Source of the DNA: Alligator mississippiensis
Lineage: Eukaryota > Chordata > Crocodylia > Alligatoridae
Direction: 5' to 3'
Assembly (NCBI RefSeq): GCF_030867095.1
Contig: NC_081824.1
Span: 362,657,829-362,721,828 of the forward strand
DNA length: 64,000 bases
Every line of letters starts with the position of its first letter. Position 1 is the stretch's first letter. The translations under genes and the position numbers were made by a program. The notes under the pieces were generated by a model, which was given only the letters and a program-made list of their open reading frames with translations, did no database searches and was not told the DNA's origin. This document shows, piece after piece, positions 51,704 through 63,176 of the stretch.

Positions 51704-52656
51704 TGTACAAAAAGGGTAGGAGTAGTCTGCTACAAAGGAGCATTTGATAGTCTCACCCTAAATTTACCTTCCATCAGTGTTAGAAATCTATAAATATAAA
51801 TATTTGAGGATGAAAACAGAGATAAACTTTTTTAGTGTATGGAGTAAATTATGATATAATTTTTGGAGGGCTAGGGTACAAAAAACAATGAATAGTAATT
51901 AATAGATACTGTCCTTTCTAGATTGAGGCATTCAACATTTATGCCATTGGTGCCTGTGACTGTAGACATAAAGCTTTTTCATATATTCTATCAGTTTACC
52001 CCTAGTACAGGCACCTGGACTACAAATAGAATATTCTGATTACATTGCTTTGGTTTCTCATAGTTCCTGATTTGCATCTCTGAGAAGTCAGTGCTTTGTA
52101 TTAAGTTTTAGGGGAGATTTTATAATATCTATATTTGCTAAATGCATGAATGTTAAATTTAAAACTTCTCCATCTTGCCTCACAGATATCAGTGACAGAT
52201 TCTAAATGTTATTTCATAGCAAATACGATTGATAGCCCACATTTTGAATAGCATGGTCAGCCTACAGATATTTTGTGTCGTTTTATTGATTAGAACTTTG
52301 TTCTCTACCATTATTTTTTTTCTGTTGCTAATCATATACATACATCACTTATCATATACATACACACTCAAGTGCTCACTAATTTCTATGCGTAGTGTTG
52401 CATTTGTGTTCACCTGTATTTGTGGGGCTTTGGGCAAGTAATAACACAGATTACACAAGAGGGCTATTAGTAATTTCTGGGTGTTTTAAGAGTAAGTATT
52501 GAAAGATCAAAGGCACTTGAATTATTTGGCCAAATAATCATTTAATGGTATTTGTAAGATGGTGTGAAGCACAACAACAACATCATTAACCATAATAGTA
52601 ATCATTCTTATCATGTAATCCTAATCATCATCATCAGCAACAGCATAGTAACAGTA
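51704..52656 (+). other. NALCN: NALCN intron, nothing recognised
   Basis: AT-rich. ATC/CATCATCA-type short repeats near 52620-52640 lie just before the next element. Confidence 0.6.
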
Positions 52657-52930
52657 CAGATGTAGCAACATTTTTGACCCAAGTGCCAAAAAAACCGCAA
52701 TGTCTACCTTATAAGGTGCTGGAGTGCTGGCATACTAGCCAAACAAAACCGGGGAAGAGGATACATGGCATGACACACTGCATATTAATAAAGTTAATAA
52801 TCATAAGTGTTGCTTTTTTTTTAACAGTATATACCAGGTTTTCTAAAAATTCTAAACTTGGTGACAATAAATACAACCTCATACACTACCGTTGTTCTTG
52901 TATAGTCTTTTTTTGTTAAGCATGTTGTGA

Positions 52931-53212
52931 TGAGAGAGAGAGAAAAGAGAGAGAGATAAAAAAAGAAAGGAGAGAAAAGGGAGAAAGAAAGAAAAAGAGA
53001 AGAAATAGGAAAAAGAGAGAAAAAGGAGAGAAGAGAGGAGAGAAAGAGAAAGGGGAGAGAAAAAAAGATAAAAGAAAAAAGAGAAAAAAAAGGACAGACA
53101 AAAAGAGGACAGAGAGAAAAGAGAAATAAAAAAGATAGAAGAGAAGAAAAAAAGAAAGAGAAAAAGAGGCGAGAGAAGAAAAAAGGAGAAGAGGAATAAA
53201 AGGAAAAAGAGG
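52931..53212 (+). repeat. Polypurine (GA-rich) tract, about 280 bases
   Basis: Almost only A and G for about 280 bases, starting GATGAGAGAGAGAG and grading into AAAGAGAGA-type words, with a few T and C interruptions. The long - strand open frame through it (52879-53601) is compositional. Confidence 0.9.
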
Positions 53213-53339
53213 GCATGTCCCTTGCCACCCATGTCTCCCACTGCTACTGGCTGCAGCTTGGGCCCACTGGCCCAGGACAGTGAATGGCAGAGGGAGGCAG
53301 TGACACCACAGCAGCAGCCACCAGGGCTAGGGTGCTCAG

Positions 53340-54665
53340 GCCTCCCTGACAATCCCAGAGTGGGAGGAGCCTGGAACCAGGGCTGGGAAGGAGGGCTTGG
53401 CCAGGGTTTGGGCAGACAGATGCCCCGTCCCACCTGGGCAGGAGCAGCACTTGGGTGCCAAGTGCCAGAGCCAGGCGCTTGGGGCAGGGTCCAGGCTGGG
53501 GGACAGAAGCAGGTTTGGGAGGAGGTGCTGTGGGCAGGCCAGCCCAACTGGGCCCTTGGGAAGGTGGCAGCTGGAGGAGAGTGGGGGCAATCGTGAAGCA
53601 TGGGTTACCCTGGGGCTCCATAGACTTGGGCTGTGGAGGGTGGGTTAGGCACCCAGCGGCACTCAAGGTGGGGTCCAGCTTAGCCTGGCCTGTGCAGCTC
53701 CATGGGAATGGGCTGCAGCCTCCAGGCCCATGATGGGATGCCAGGCTTGGGAGGCTCCCAGCTCTGCCTCCCTGCATGCTGGGCACAGCATGAGTGGGGT
53801 GGAGCCATCCTGGTGCAATGGCCAAGATGCAGGGCTTGGCTGCAACAACTCCCCTAAGTTCCAGGAACAACTGCTGCAGGCAGCGTTTGGGGCCAAGCTG
53901 GCTGGGAGCCTCCAGCACTGTGGCCCTCCGCAGTGTCTGTCCGGGGCCTGGCCCCTGGAGGGGAGCTATGGGTGGGTAAGGCCAGGGCCTGGGCAGCTGT
54001 GGAGGGCTTCAGTGCTGGAGGCTCCCAGTGGGTGGAAAAGCTCCCAGCTCAGCCGGAGCTCAGGCAGAGAGATGCCCTATCCCGTCTGGGCAGGGGGAGC
54101 TCCAGGGCACTGCGCACCAGGCCTGGTTGCTTGGGGCAGGATCTGGGCAGCACGCGAAGAAGCAGGTGTGGGGGGAGGCGCTGTGGTCTGGCCGGTCCGG
54201 TCGAGTCCTTATGAAGGTGGCAGCTGGAGGAGAGTAGGGGCCAGGCGGGAAATGGGGGCTGCCCCAGGGCTCTGCAGGCTCAGGTCATGGTAGCTGGGCA
54301 GGAGCACCCAGCTTGACCCATGCTGTTCCACAGGGATAGGTCACAGCTGCCCTGTGTGCAAGGGGCTGCTGCCTAGCTGGGGCATGATGCCAGGCTTGGG
54401 GGGCTCTTGGCTTGGCCTCCCTATACGCTAGGCACAGTGCAAGTGGGGTGGAGCTGCCCCCTGTATGGAAACCCAGCTGCAGGATTCCCCTAGGCCCTGG
54501 GAACAGCTGCTGTGGACAGCGTTTAGGGCCAAGCTGTCCGGTCGTCTCCAGTGCAGTGGCCCTATGCAGCACCTGCCCGGGCCCTGGCCCTGCCCCCGCC
54601 CACCTGCAGCTCTCCTCCAGGGGCCAGGGTGGGCTAGGGAACGTAGCCCAGGGATAGGGGCAGGG
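53340..54665 (+). repeat. Two direct repeats of about 650 bp
   Basis: Blocks recur with a constant offset of about 653: GGTGGCAGCTGGAGGAGAGT at 53563 and 54216; GCTTGGGGCAGG at about 53478 and 54131; GATGCCAGGCTTGGG at about 53738 and 54390; and the GTGGGGTGGAGC block at about 53796 and 54438. The units have diverged considerably. Sequence is GC-rich and G-skewed. Confidence 0.75.
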
Positions 54666-54882
54666 GCAGGGACAGCAAAACACAAATAGTGTCCCTGCCT
54701 GTGTTCTCCTGACTCTGCCTGCTGCGGCACTGGGATCTATGACTGCGGTGGAGAGCCTGGAGTCACAACTTAAAAAGAAATAATATTTTTTTAAACAATT
54801 TCCTCACACACCTCTTGGTCTGCCAAGGAAAATTGTCTACATGCCACTAATTGGCACACGTGCCAAGGATTGCCTTTCCCTT

Positions 54883-57750
54883 TAGTAGCTGTTATTTTCC
54901 ATGCAGCCTGTGGTCACGAACTTTAGGATCTGTGCCTTTGTCTGTGGATTATAATTTATAAATATATAACGTCTAGTTATCTGCTGTATCTACATGAGTG
55001 AGTTGATAAATTTTAACCTTTATTCTTTTCTCATTGTTAAAAATAGTATTGTCAACATTTATTGTATTTCTTTGCATCTTGGTAGGATGCATAAACTGGG
55101 ATACCAATGGAGTGAGTCATCATTATATACAGCATACTGTCATTTGTGCATCAAGGAAAGAAGGAAAGAAATTAAAAGAAAAGGGGGAAATTCCACCCTT
55201 AATTTACTTCATTATGATGGAACTTAAATTTTCAGAGAACTCTGATATAATTAAACAATATCAAGTTTCCAGTTGATTTTATGCTTGTGGTATTTTTAAT
55301 TTGAAAGAATAAAACAAGACATCAAGAAAACAAAACCTTAATGTGAGCAAAATCCTAGTGGAAGTGAATAACAATGTTTCTATGCTGTTGCCTTTTTACG
55401 GTGATAATGAAATCTGTATGTTTTTGGGAGTGCAACCTGAATGACAAATTTTTGTTTTAGAATATTGTGTTCTCTACAACTAATATGAGTTAATTGAAAA
55501 TATTGCCTCTTTATAGCTACATTAGCAGTGTTGTCTCCATAGACTTTTGTTATTTACAGTGGCTTCAGTAGATGTTAATAATGATAATAATCAAATTATA
55601 GATATTCATCTTTCTGAAGATCGCCTCTTTTTAACAAACTCCACATTTTGTCATTGTGACTTTCTTCTGTCCAAGAGGATCTGAGAGTGAAGCTCATAAA
55701 TACAAGCCTTGTCATGTTAGATCAGACTATTTGCTCAGCAAATCTCAATATTCTGCCTCTAGGCAACACCTGATGCTTCAGAATAAAAAGCTTTCACCTC
55801 AAATCATTCAAAATCAAACCAACTCTTGGCATCATCTACAAACTTCTGTACAAGGGGGAAAAATCCATTCCTTCAAAGCAATTACCTTTATTCTTCATCA
55901 TCACTTCATATAGCATAGAAATGATATACTTTACAACCATAGATTTTGAAGTTCTCAATCAGAGGATTTCCAAATGACTGTAGGAGTCTACCTGCATGGA
56001 ACTGATTGCAAAATTAGAGTCACGCAGTAGGATTTGTTCCTTTCCCTGAAGACCTCACATTCCAAAGTATGAGACTACATTCCTTTTTGGGGGGACAACA
56101 TAACTAAAAATGTTACAACATTTTCCAATTCCTGCTCAAATCCAGTTCTGAGAGTTCAGTTAATAATGCTCCTTATCATCCACAGGTAGGTCTCCTGGGG
56201 AAGATGAATGAGCTGTTATGGAAGTAGTCCTGGTTCCTACCAGGTAGGATAACAGACAGATTGAGGCTGGAGTTCAAACATAAGTTTTCAGTTTGGGAGC
56301 CCATCACAATTCTCCCCAGGACAAAGTGAGGCTGTCTCCCAGGGGCTGACCAGTTGAAATGCAGTTTAAACATGAAGAAGTCAGGCATACAATCCTGTCA
56401 AGCCAGCTTAAATGTGCCTGGAATGGTTTAAAAGTGCACCTGGAAAAAAATCAAGGACTTTTTTTGAACCAGTTCCCCATGAACAGTGTCAGTGTTATGT
56501 GTCTGTTCCATGACACATGTTTTGGACAGTCCTCTAGGCATTGCTTCTCAATCCACCCTTGCTGCCTCTATAACTGGTTGCTTGGGTATGGGGCTACAAG
56601 TACACTTCCTCCTTTTTTCTGTTGTTTGCACTGTTTTTATCAATAAGCTGGTATGTCCGGCTTGTTCACAGCCCTGCATCCCTGAGAGTCCAGAAACTTG
56701 AGTCTAAGCGCTTTCCCACCCTTATGGGCACTCCCAAGTCCAGGAAGCACACAGCAGAAGTTGGTTAAGTGCAGGCTATTGAACTTAAATGAACTCATGT
56801 TTAGGAGAGAAGAAAAAGAAGAAAAGTGAAAATGCCCCAGCCACACGGTGTGCAGCCCCTGGGACCTACAAAACTTGGGTGCAAGCACTCCACCCTCCAC
56901 TCAGCTACTGCAAGGCATACTGGCCTGGATGTTTGCTTACAACTTCTGGTATCAGAGTCACAGCATTTCAGTGCCTAAAAGGGGACTGTTCAACCTGAAA
57001 TTCTACGGTATATTTGGAGACTTATGACCCATGACAATTTTGAACTGGTTCCCAATCTGTGACATGTGGGAACAGTTCCATTAGTATGTGTGTCTATACC
57101 CTTGTAGTTTCTATTGGGAAAGTTGCCACTGAAGTCAGGAGATTTACCCTGTTGAGCCTCTTGCTCTAAAGTTCCTGCATCGCTCTTCATGATGAAGGCA
57201 GTGTTATATTCTGTTTTAATATTTGCTTGTTCTCTGCTGGGAATTTATGAATACATTTTAGTAGTTTCCTTGATTTAAAAAAAGGATTTATTTCTTTTTT
57301 TGGATTTTGTCCTCAGATTTTATCTATTATTCTAGAACAAGATTTTAACACGGCTCCTTTCCATATGATTAATTGAAAGTGTTAAATTTCAAAAAGGGAT
57401 TTGCTCTTTCTACTTTTTAACCTGTCTTAAAACTGTCACAGTATATTTGCAATTTGGGACAGATGAAATGTAATTCTATTTGCTTGACTATTAGAACAGC
57501 CTAAGTAGAGACACCCTGAACATTTACAAATATTTCAAGATACAGCTGTTATAGTTAGCGTCACTAAAATACAGCAGTCCCATTAAACAATGTATACTGC
57601 AGCTCAGAATCTCCCCTATTACAGCATGCAGATCAAGGTAAAGAAATAATTTCAATGACCTTCATTTTATAAGGTTGCAAAAATTTAGCATATGTTAAAA
57701 GTAAAGTTGAGTATTCTCAGATGAGTGAAGTTCTGTTGTCTCATCAGTGG
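54883..57750 (+). other. NALCN: NALCN intron, nothing recognised
   Basis: AT-rich to average composition. No exon, known repeat end or RNA gene was recognised. Confidence 0.55.
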
Positions 57751-58054
57751 GCATGTCTACATGAGATGCTACTGCACAGTGATCACCATACATTTATTTA
57801 GTACTTGAGGGAAACATGCCTCCCAAAAGTATCAGCTGCCAACCTAGAAGATCTGCCCTACAAGAGAAACACCCTCACAAGAATGACTGCTTCTGTGCTT
57901 CTCTACCCTAGTCCAGTCCAGGAGGGGAGTGGCGTGGAGCAGTGGGACAATGCTCCCCATGTTTTCCCAGACTAAAGACTGCCCAGTTGAGAGAATGGGT
58001 CAGGGGCATTTCTCCTTACTCTGTGGAGTGGGTGTAGGGGCATATACATGTCTA
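57751..58054. other. Fragment resembling the 22908 element
   Basis: GGGCATGTCTACATGAGATG at about 57757 matches the left edge of 22908-23096. The rest could not be aligned and no right edge was found. Confidence 0.35.
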
Positions 58055-58163
58055 CATATTAGTGGTGTTTCCATTTAAATAATGGAACCATGTGGATTTG
58101 GGGTTACTTTTTTTAAACCGAAAATTCGGGATTTTTTTAAATCACAGAAAACCAGGATCCCTG
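58055..58163. mobile_element. Palindromic MITE, half copy
   Basis: Only the loop and right arm of the palindromic family are present (ATTAGTGGTGTTTCCATTTA, TGTGGATTTGGGGTTAC, ACCAGGATCCCTG). The left arm is missing. Confidence 0.78.
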
Positions 58164-58616
58164 GTAATGAATAGCTATGTAGCTATGTTTTAATGACAAA
58201 ATAGAATAAATAAACATGTACACATACACATCTAAGTAAAATACACTTCTGTAATGGCTTATTAAAAACTAGAGGAATGGTTTCCCATATTTCACCAAGC
58301 AGACTTGGTGCACAGATGGTACTTGCCAAGAGGCTGTCCTGCTCATCACATTTGCTTGGTGAAAACATGGGAGATCATTCTTGGTAGTTGTCCCTCAGCT
58401 TTGGAAAGCCCTGGCCCTTGAGGTCTGCCTGAGCCTGAACATCTGGATGCAGTGTAAAACCTTTTTTTGAGCAGGATTTTAGCAGTCAGTTTGGGACACT
58501 GTCTGGAGAGTTTTGAGATTTTTTTTCCATCTGCTTTTATGGCTGTTTTTTGTTGTAAGTTACTGTACCAAGTTTTTTCTTGTAAGCTACTTTAGCTCAC
58601 CCCAGGGGTGGTCGTG
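58164..58616 (+). other. NALCN: NALCN intron, nothing recognised
   Basis: No exon or repeat identified. Confidence 0.5.
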
Positions 58617-59580
58617 ATGTCCCCTTGTGGCTGCTCAGCCCTAACTAACTTGACTCCCTTTGAGCGCTCTCCCCTGTATTTGCCCACCATGCCTTGATTT
58701 TATTAACTTCTGAGGAAACGGAGGCTGCCTTAGGGCTTCCCAAGCCTGATCTTATACTCATGAACACCGGTGTTCATGGTCATTGCCTTAAGAGCTAATT
58801 ATGGGCTCCATCCTCCCCAATACCCACACCTACGCCTTGCAGATGACATGCTGATACAAGCCCTTTCTTGGCTACAGGCTCCCAGGCCCAATCTTTGCCC
58901 CTCTCCTGGGCTATGGACTCCTTCCCCCTTGGTCTCCAGCTGTGGTCCCTGACCTTAAGTCTCCCTAGACCCTGGCCCTGATCCTAAGCCAATTGAGATC
59001 TCTGGGTTTGCTGACCCTAGCAGTCTTTGGTAGCGGTTCCTGACCTTCAGTCTCCCTAGACTCTGGCCCCACTCCCAGGCCAGTTGAGAACTTAGGGCTC
59101 CCTTGGCTCTGCTGATGCTCACCCCCTTTGGCTCCAGACTTCTAGGCTCTCTTGCCCTGCTGACATGCTTGTCTATAGGCTCTGGGCCCCATGGCCCCAC
59201 CCTCTTCCCTTCTATGGGCTTAGGTGCTCTCCCTCTGGGCCCCAGGCCCTCTCACCCAGTCTTGTGCCCAGGCTTATCTGTTCCAAGGCCTGTGTTGTTC
59301 CCAGGCTCTGGCCTTGCTCCCAAGCCTCTGGGCCTCTCTGCCCTGTTCCTAGGCCTAGCAGTGCTTACCCCAGCTCAGCAGTTAAGGCAGGAACCTAGTT
59401 GTAGCCCTGCTGCCCAATAGCTTCACTCCCTGGGCTAAACTGTCTGACCAGCTCAGGCCCTGGGTTTATATTCCTCAAGGCCAGCCCCCTTCTGGTCAGA
59501 TGTCTCTCTAATTGGCCTCTGCCACACCTGCAGACTACTTCTCAGGAAGCCTTTCCTCTTAAACCAAGCATCCTGTTACA
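58617..59580 (-). mobile_element. LTR-type repeat, - orientation
   Basis: On the - strand it begins TGTAACAGGATGCTTGG (59580), has a TATA box AATATAAACCC at about 59472-59462 (some 110 bases in) and a polyadenylation signal AATAAA at 58703-58698. This is the same layout as 45983-47130. The interior repeats words like CCCAGGCTCTGG/AGGCCT on the + strand. The left edge is estimated and no target duplication was found. Confidence 0.5.
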
Positions 59581-59977
59581 GCTACCTTGATCCTTTTTGG
59601 GAAAGACAGCATCAACAGCAAATCAAATAAATAAATACTTTTGTGTTTTGATACAGATGGGGGCAAAACCAGTGCAGGGGTATCAGAGTGTAGTATGGGC
59701 ACGAAGGGACAAAAGCAGAAAGGCCCAGGCACAAAATGTGACATAAATAGTGGGGGTAGGTGGGTGGGAGGAATCCACTAAATACCTTAGAAGTAAGAGG
59801 AAGACTAGGAAAAGCATAGCTTCCTTGCGGAATCAGGTAGAGACACTAATAATGGACAAACAGGAGGCTTTAGGGTTTATAGTGGCTTTTTTTGCTTCAA
59901 TCTTCACAAAAAGGTAAGTTATCCGATAACAAGCACTATTAACAGTAAAGACAGGGGGTTAGATAATCTGCCTATGG

Positions 59978-60440
59978 CAGGAGGTGGCAAAATACAGCCC
60001 ATGGGCCAGATTTGGCCCACGGAGGAACTTTTTCCAGCTTGTGGCTGGTCCCTCAGTCTCACCTGGCCCAGACACCATCTGGCCTCTGGCGCACCCCACT
60101 GCCCCCTGGGCACACCGGGGCTGGGACTGCCCTGCAACTGGACTGCCTTTCTAGGTAGCCTAGGCAGTGGCAGCTCCTTCCAGCTGCTGCTGCCACAGCC
60201 CCATGGTACTGGCAGGGACCTGCACACACAGCCCCAACCCCAGCCTGCCCCAGGCCTGCTCTGGGTTCGCCCTGGTGGAGTGGACTAGCTTTGGACCGCC
60301 CGGAACCTGCACGCAGAGCCCCAACCCTGGCCTGCCCCATGCCTGTTCTGGACCGCCTGCCCATGCCCAGCAGCAGCAGCAGCCAGGTATAAGCTGCTGC
60401 TCAGCACAGGGGAAAAGCAGTGATTGGGGAGCTGTATGAT
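59978..60440. mobile_element. hAT-like element fragment (GGCAAAAT family)
   Basis: The left end CAGGAGGTGGCAAAATACAG with GGGCCAGATTTGGCCCAC matches the 34209/40888 family ends. The GC-rich body follows. No right terminal repeat was found before the CR1 sequence resumes near 60440, and about 70 codons of the host CR1 are missing there, so a deletion accompanied or followed the insertion. Confidence 0.65.
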
Positions 60441-60809
60441 TGTAGAGCTATTGACTACATCTTTGAGAACACATGGCAATCAGGTCAGGTTCTAAAAGAC
60501 TAAAAAAGGCAAATATAGTGCCTGTCTTTCAAAAGGAGGAAAAGAAGGACCAATGGAACTATAGCTACGTCAATCCAATTTTGATATCTAGAAAGATCCT
60601 AGAACATATTGTCATTCAATCAGTTCTTGAACATATGGAGGATAACAAACTGATAAGTACCACCCCACATATGTAGAAAAAAATTCCTAATTTATCTGAT
60701 TTCCTTCTTTAACCAGGTGACTGGCTCTGTGGATAGGGATAGCCATATAGCCATGGATGTGATTTACCACAACTTTAGTAAAGCTATTGACACCATTTCC
60801 TACAACATT

Positions 60810-61743
60810 CATAGAAACATAGAATCATAGAAGTAGGATCGGAAAGGACCTTGTAGATCTTCAAGTCCAACCCCCTGCCTGGGCAGGAGGAAAACTGGGC
60901 TCAAATGACCCCAGCCAGGTAGGCATCGAGCCGCTTCTTAAAGACCCCCAGGGTAGGAGCCAGCACCACTTCCCTTGGAAGTTGGTTCCAGATCCTAGCT
61001 GCCCTAACTGTGAAGTAGTTCTTACGGATGTCTAATCTAAACCTACTCTTCAACAACTTGTGGCCGTTATTCCTTGTTATCCCGGGGGGCGCTAGGGGAA
61101 ACAAGGTTTCCCCCAAACCCTTCTGGTCCCCCCTAGTGAGTTTATAGACTGTCACAAGGTCCCCCCTCAGCCTTCTCTTGTGAAGGCTGAACAGGTTCAG
61201 GTCCCGTAGCCTCTCGTTGTAGGGTCTGCTCTGCTGTCGCCGGATCATGTGGGTGGCCCTCCTCTGGACCCTCTCAATGTTGTCCACATCCCTCTTGAAT
61301 GGGGTGCCCAGAACTGGACACAGTACTCCAGCTGCAGCCTAACCAGTGTTGCGTAGAGGGGGAGGATCACCTCCTTGGCCCTACTTGAGATGCACCTGTG
61401 GATGCACGACAGGGTCCAGTTAGCCCTGCTGACCGTGACCTCGCATTGTCGGCCCATGTTCATCTTGGAGTCAATGATGACTCCAAGATCCCTTTCTGCC
61501 TCCGTGCTCTCAAGAAGGGAGTTTCCCATCTTATAAGTGTGCTGCTGGTTACTACTGCCCAAGTGCAGCACCCTGCACTTGTCCGTATTGAAATGCATCC
61601 TGTTTTTGTTACTCCACCCTTGCAACCTATCCAGGTCTTTCTGCAGTCTTTCCCTCCGTACTAGCGTGCCCACCTCACCCCAAATTTTGGTATCATCAGC
61701 AAATTTGAACAGGTTGCTTTTCACCCCGTCGTCCAAATCACTG
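60810..61743 (-). mobile_element. CR1 LINE fragment inserted in an older CR1
   Basis: The tail is at the left (CATAGAAACATAGAATCATA, GATCGGAAAGGACC). The - strand encodes ORF2 C-terminal blocks: SNLFKFADDTKIWGEVGTLV (61751-61245), then RATHMIRRQQSRPYNERLRD and FTVRAARIWNQLP (61287-60901). A frameshift near 61290 separates the two. It is flanked by ATT on both sides (60807-60809 and 61744-61746). The host CR1 frame (DTISYN, then LTSNFRKYG) resumes on the far side. Confidence 0.9.
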
Positions 61744-61929
61744 ATTCTCACAAGTAACTTTAGGAAATATGGTGTAAATTAATAAATTGCAGTAAGGTGA
61801 GTGTATAACCTTGGATTATGTTTGGGTAATCATTTTCATAGGGTATCATGAATGCCTTTGTCCGAACTGGGAGATTCCAAGTAGCGTGCCCCAGGCACTC
61901 TACTTCCTGAGTACTATTCGATATCTTTG

Positions 61930-62679
61930 TGTCATGACCCAAAGGTCTGATTTTATGTGTGCTTTGGCACTAGAATTATCCCCGTGGGATTACAGCTTCA
62001 TTGCACGGTGGAGTTTTGCTGCACAGAGAACCTGCATGCAAAGGAGAGAGTTCCCACCACTTCGCAGCTGTCTTTGCAGGGTGCATTTTCTTTGCAACAC
62101 AGAAATGCACGGTGCAAAGAGTTCCCGCTCTTCGAATGCAAATTTGTTCCCCGCTATTGGCTAGTGCTAAATTATTCCCACGTGGCGGCTAGCGATTGGC
62201 CTGCTAGCCGTATAAGAGGCTTGAGCAGTTTCCGCCCAAGCTGAAGAGGACTCCACATCCATCTCGTGGGGACTCTGGGTACATGGCAGGGTAATAGAAC
62301 CCCTGTGTGAGATCCAGAGGAGTTTGGCGGCCTGATTCACCGCCCACCTCTTCCCATCTTCGAGCGGTAACCTTTTATAAGACGTATCGATGAGTTTTGA
62401 GGCGCGCTTGTCCTGGACATCTGGAGTTCTGTCTGCGTGGAGCCTAGCAAACTCCACGTGATCGTTCGTGTTTTTTCTGTTTGTAACCGCAACTCAAGCA
62501 AGTTTTCAGCCTGCACCGCGACTATCTCGGTGTAAGTAAACAATCTTAAAATCAACCACTAAGCATTTGTGCCTAATTCTAGCTTGGCGCCTGCCCTCTC
62601 TGACCCGGCGTGCCCGGGCTGCCGGCCACAGCCCGCGTGCAGTGCGACAAGGGCCGCGGGTTCGCACCCGGCCCGCACA
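61930..62679 (+). mobile_element. Solo LTR with perfect 5-bp duplication
   Basis: The repeat begins TGTCATGACCC and ends GGCCCGCACA, the TG...CA ends of an LTR. CTTTG flanks both sides (61925-61929 and 62680-62684). A CCAAT-type CGATTGGCC (about 62193) and TATA box CGTATAAGAGGC (TATAAG at 62211) give + orientation. No internal region is present, so recombination between two LTRs probably removed it. It interrupts the CR1 copy within a degenerate SGVPQ-to-FADD stretch. It is CpG-rich compared with its surroundings, suggesting relative youth. Confidence 0.9.
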
Positions 62680-63176
62680 CTTTGCTCATGGTTTTACACT
62701 TAGTAAATCTGCTTATGTCATCAAGCTGGGTGATGTAGAATATACTTTAGAGTACAGATTAGGATGCAGAGTATCCTTGATAAATTAGAAAGATGATCTA
62801 AAATAAATAGAATGAAATTCAGTAAGGAGAAACATGACCTACTGCCTTCACCAGGGGACAACCACATGAACAAATATGAAATCAGGAAGAACTGGCTTTG
62901 GTATAATGCTACAGAGGAGGGCTTAGGGGTTAGTACACTGCAAGCTGAATATGATCCCACAGAATAATGTTGTTATAAAAAAATAGCATCATATGGAAGT
63001 CATGGGGAATGATTCTTCTATTCTGTTCAGCTCTGTTGAGGCTTCACTTGGAGCACTGTGTCCAGTTCTGGGCATCACATTTCAAGAAAGATTTGGATAA
63101 ATTGGAAAGAGTCTACAGAAAAGTAACAGAAATGATTTAGAGGTCTAGAATATAGGATATACAAGGACAATGTAAA

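Larger units (their letters stand above)
52657..54882. mobile_element. Non-autonomous hAT-like element, 2.2 kb, relative of 8020
   Basis: The first 280 bases align with the left end of the hAT element at 8020 (shared GCAACATTTTTG, GCATATTAATA, TACCAGGTTTTCTAAAAATT and GTGACAATAAAT blocks). The right end, CAAGGATTGCCTTTCCCTT, is a degenerate complement of the left terminus. Instead of a transposase the interior holds a purine tract and a GC-rich internal duplication. Target duplication not resolved. Confidence 0.65.
59690..63176 (+). mobile_element. Old CR1 copy interrupted by three later insertions
   Basis: Pieces of one CR1 ORF2 appear in correct order on the + strand. The linker region with a decayed FFASVFTKK-type motif is at about 59795-59977. 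FENTWQSGQ, then KKANIVPVFQKEE and RKILEH, are at 60440-60676; AMDVIYHNFSKAIDTISYN at about 60750-60806; SNFRKYG at about 61753-61773; SSVPQ at about 61877-61891; ADDTKLG-like SAYVIKLGDV at about 62706; and VQFWA-like remnants at about 63060. The gaps are filled by an hAT-like element (59978), a reversed CR1 (60810) and a solo LTR (61930). Stops are frequent. Confidence 0.8.

Noticed and set aside
52879..53601. 240-codon - strand open frame rich in Phe, Ser and Leu
   Set aside because: It is the translation of the polypurine tract; stop codons are simply rare in such sequence.
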